DNA of 44,087 nt, taken from positions 1 through 44,087 of the forward strand of contig NZ_QSGS01000015.1 of assembly GCF_003467445.1 (NCBI RefSeq), written 5' to 3'. This document shows positions 41,297-44,087 of this stretch, one piece after another (positions within the stretch are counted from its first letter, which is position 1; every line of letters starts with the position of its first letter). Origin of the DNA: Exiguobacterium sp. AM39-5BH (lineage in GTDB: Bacteria > Bacillota > Bacilli > Exiguobacteriales > Exiguobacteriaceae). Both the position numbers and the translations under genes were made by a program. The notes below the pieces were generated by a model. The model was given only the letters and a program-made list of their open reading frames with translations, was not told the origin of the DNA and did not search any database.

Positions 41297-41297
<1 letters not shown>
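40287..41297 (-). CDS. holB: DNA polymerase III subunit delta'
   Basis: Part of the clamp loader that places the DnaN ring on DNA. The 336-residue protein has the AAA+ delta' layout. Zinc-module cysteines are in CESPDGIEPCGSCRNCRRM, VIHQAHKMTPQAANSLLKF is the Walker B-like region, and FFEEPG follows. The Walker A loop is missing (YIFSGDYEPYLIETAQ), and the SRC motif reads SRA, so it cannot bind ATP in the usual way, as is common for delta'. ATG 41297 overlaps the darA stop as TAATG; ATG 41279 is an alternative start closer to homologs. yaaR, which lies upstream in B. subtilis, is absent. Confidence 0.92.
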
Positions 41298-42264
<967 letters not shown>

Positions 42265-42266
42265 GA

Positions 42267-43688
42267 TTAAAACTCCTCTACGATAACATCAATTTGTTTC
42301 ATCATAACATGCCTACTCGCTTGCAGGTTCCGTCCTAGTGAAATCCATTCATTCAATACCCTAATTTTCTCGTGTGTGATGACTTCTCCTCTTAGTATCC
42401 ACGGAATTCCTGGTGGATAAGGGATAACGGTTTCTGCAGCGACGGCTCCTATTGCTTGTTCAAATGATTTGCGAATGATATCTGCATCATCTGAAATAGC
42501 ATGCAACACCGAAACACGTTCTATCATCGGGTAAGGATAGATTGTTTCATCTTCGACAATGAGCGGGACATGTTGTGATGCATTTTTAATCAGTTTTACC
42601 CAATGTTGAATCTCTTGGCTTTTTAATTCCCTTAACGGCAGGCAGAATAACACATGATCTTCTGCAGCTAGTTCCGTATCAATACCGATTGACGCCAAAT
42701 GTTGACTAAAGATGAGACCATTTTTCGGATATGTCAGCACGGTCATTTTGGTAAAATCATCGCCCACTTTGATTGAAAAGCCAGCTTGTCTCATTTCCAT
42801 GATGAATGCGAAATGACTCGTTTGAATATGCGTCCAATCCCGGTCACTCAGATTTTCGAGATACTCCCTAGCATAATCAAGTGAGGCCATAATCAAATAG
42901 GATGGACTAGACGTTTGGAAAGAAGAGAGCGCATGAAATAAACGCTTCTCATCAATCTCTTCCTTATAATGGACCCATGCGCCCATCGTGAGCGCTGGAA
43001 GAGTTTTATGAGCAGACTGGACAACGGCGCTAGCTCCTTCGAAGATAGCGGATCGCTTTGGAAATGTTGGATGAATCAAATGAGCGCCATGTGCTTCATC
43101 AACTAAGAGAGGAATATGCAACGGACGCAAATAAGCACTGATTTCCGGGATGTTTGCCATATCTCCGTAATAGGTAGGAGACGTCAGTAGGAGGGCTTTC
43201 CCACCTGGGTACTGCGTGACAGCTTCTTGAATTGTTTCTAATGCCACCACCGTCGGTAGACTGTTTCCTCTATCTATTTCAGGCGTAAGTAAGATGGGTT
43301 CTAAACCGAGCCACTCAATGGCGTTCCACACGGATTTGTGAGAATTACGTTGTACATATACTCGTTCTCCCCGCTTCACAGTCGCCGCCAACAGACTCCA
43401 GTTTCCCGCTGTTGACCCATTGACTAACCATTTACTTTTACTTTGATAAAGAGATCCTAGTGCCCTCTCTCCTTCTAGAATAATACCTTCAGCATGGTGT
43501 AAATCATCCAAGTGTCCGAGTTCTGTTAAATCGTACGGCATTATTTTTTGGAATACAGTCGGAAGTTTCTCATCTCTTACTGTTCCATTGTGATGACCAG
43601 GTACATGAAAAGAGACACGATCTTCGCGTACATGTTGCTCCAATGTTTCCATAAATGTGAAAGGATTATGTTTAGGTTTTCGAGTCAT
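42267..43688 (-). CDS. Orn/Lys/Arg decarboxylase family PLP protein (YaaO-like)
   Basis: A 473-residue fold type I PLP protein. It has VSFHVPGHHNGTVRDEKL and WLVNGSTAGN near the start, the cofactor aspartate in LLVDEAHGAHLI, and the PLP lysine in SAHKTLPALTMGAW. The family covers lysine, ornithine and arginine decarboxylases; this protein is of the short YaaO/SpeA type and the substrate cannot be told from sequence. It lies directly after the 5S terminator; no clear promoter is seen in the 40 bases between. It opens the tmk-darA-holB operon as in B. subtilis. Confidence 0.9.
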   Translation of the reverse strand: MTRKPKHNPFTFMETLEQHVREDRVSFHVPGHHNGTVRDEKLPTVFQKIMPYDLTELGHLDDLHHAEGIILEGERALGSLYQSKSKWLVNGSTAGNWSLLAATVKRGERVYVQRNSHKSVWNAIEWLGLEPILLTPEIDRGNSLPTVVALETIQEAVTQYPGGKALLLTSPTYYGDMANIPEISAYLRPLHIPLLVDEAHGAHLIHPTFPKRSAIFEGASAVVQSAHKTLPALTMGAWVHYKEEIDEKRLFHALSSFQTSSPSYLIMASLDYAREYLENLSDRDWTHIQTSHFAFIMEMRQAGFSIKVGDDFTKMTVLTYPKNGLIFSQHLASIGIDTELAAEDHVLFCLPLRELKSQEIQHWVKLIKNASQHVPLIVEDETIYPYPMIERVSVLHAISDDADIIRKSFEQAIGAVAAETVIPYPPGIPWILRGEVITHEKIRVLNEWISLGRNLQASRHVMMKQIDVIVEEF

Positions 43689-43729
43689 ATAGGCAACCTT
43701 CCTATCCGAAATAGATGCGACTTATATAC

Positions 43730-43763
43730 AAAAAGAGACGATCAAGCGGATGCTTGATCGTCT
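43730..43763 (-). terminator. rRNA operon terminator after 5S
   Basis: Stem AGACGATCAAGC with GCTTGATCGTCT, loop ATCC and a five-base T-run on the minus strand, ten bases past the 5S gene. Confidence 0.92.
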
Positions 43764-43772
43764 TTCGCGTTG

Positions 43773-43889
<117 letters not shown>

Positions 43890-43895
43890 AAAAGA

Positions 43896-43924
43896 ATATT
43901 AACATCGCCCCGAGGGCGTGTCAA
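43896..43924 (-). promoter_or_regulatory. consensus promoter in the 23S-5S spacer
   Basis: On the minus strand perfect -35 TTGACA (43919-43924), a 17-base spacer and -10 TAATAT (43896-43901). The predicted start near 43889 coincides with the 5S 5' end. A hairpin TTTCAGGG/CCCTGAAA lies just upstream. Confidence 0.7.
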
Positions 43925-43928
43925 TCCA

Positions 43929-43950
43929 TTTCAGGGTTGTTCCCTGAAAA
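43929..43950. repeat. inverted repeat in the 23S-5S spacer
   Basis: TTTCAGGG and CCCTGAAA with a five-base loop. There is no T-run on the minus strand, so an RNA processing stem is more likely than a terminator; RNase III cleavage would be the usual role. Confidence 0.6.
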
Positions 43951-43985
43951 CTGAAGACTCATCCATTCACGCAAACCGTTAGACT

Positions 43986-44087
43986 AGATCAAAGCCTCGA
44001 CCGATTAGTATCATTCAGCTCCACACGTCGCCGTGCTTCCACCCATGACCTATCTACCTCATCGTCTCTGAGGGGTCTTTCTTGATT
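43986..44087 (-). rRNA. rrl: 23S ribosomal RNA, 3' part only
   Basis: The minus strand holds the conserved 23S 3' end (AGCTGAATGATACTAATCGG, then TCGAGG) and runs off the right edge. The exact mature 3' end, near 43986, is estimated by comparison with B. subtilis. Confidence 0.95.

Overview
The window is a continuous bacterial chromosome segment lying between two ribosomal RNA operons. Nearly every gene is on the minus strand. The 16S 5' end, the gene order and the protein sequences point to a low-GC Gram-positive of the order Bacillales. The 16S V1 region and the absence of sporulation genes fit Exiguobacterium or a close relative; this is my recognition, not a database result. The gene order follows the Bacillus subtilis yaaO-to-lysS block closely. 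Genes of that block that serve sporulation, and several small accessory ones, are absent (yaaN, yaaR, yabG, sspF, yabJ, ctc, fin, spoVT, yabP, yabQ, spoIIE, yabS, yabT, yazB). The only clear extra gene is a YhgE/Pip-type membrane protein.

Reading in the direction of transcription, from high to low coordinates: the end of 23S, a 5S gene and its terminator; then yaaO-like decarboxylase, tmk, darA, holB, ricT, yabA, trmN6-like methylase, GIY-YIG protein and rsmI (DNA replication, second-messenger sensing, RNA modification). abrB is the one plus-strand gene and converges on rsmI. Next come metG, tatD, yabE-like, rnmV and rsmA (translation, 5S and 16S maturation), then veg, ispE, purR, spoVG, glmU and prs (isoprenoid, purine, cell-wall and PRPP metabolism), then pth, mfd, a flippase, mazG, rqcP, divIC and an S1-domain protein. 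The Pip-like gene and a two-tRNA operon (Met, Glu) follow. The last stretch is tilS, hpt, ftsH, coaX, hslO, cysK, the folate operon pabB-pabA-pabC-folP-folB-folK, dusB and lysS, and finally the promoter and 5' end of a second 16S gene.

There is no mobile element, CRISPR array or foreign island, and I did not find a wholly new biological system. The most interesting material is regulatory: a consensus promoter in the 23S-5S spacer whose predicted start falls on the 5S 5' end; terminator hairpins placed directly in front of ribosome binding sites of at least six following genes; a palindrome inside the glmU promoter; a well-spaced PurBox pair before purR; and two 0A-box-like sites after the abrB promoter in an apparently asporogenous organism.

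Four conserved genes (hslO, prs, spoVG, rsmI) carry five frameshifts. Each is explained by loss of one base, plausibly G or C, often beside an existing G or C. Because prs is normally needed, sequencing or consensus error is the simplest explanation, and these genes should be read as probably intact in the cell.
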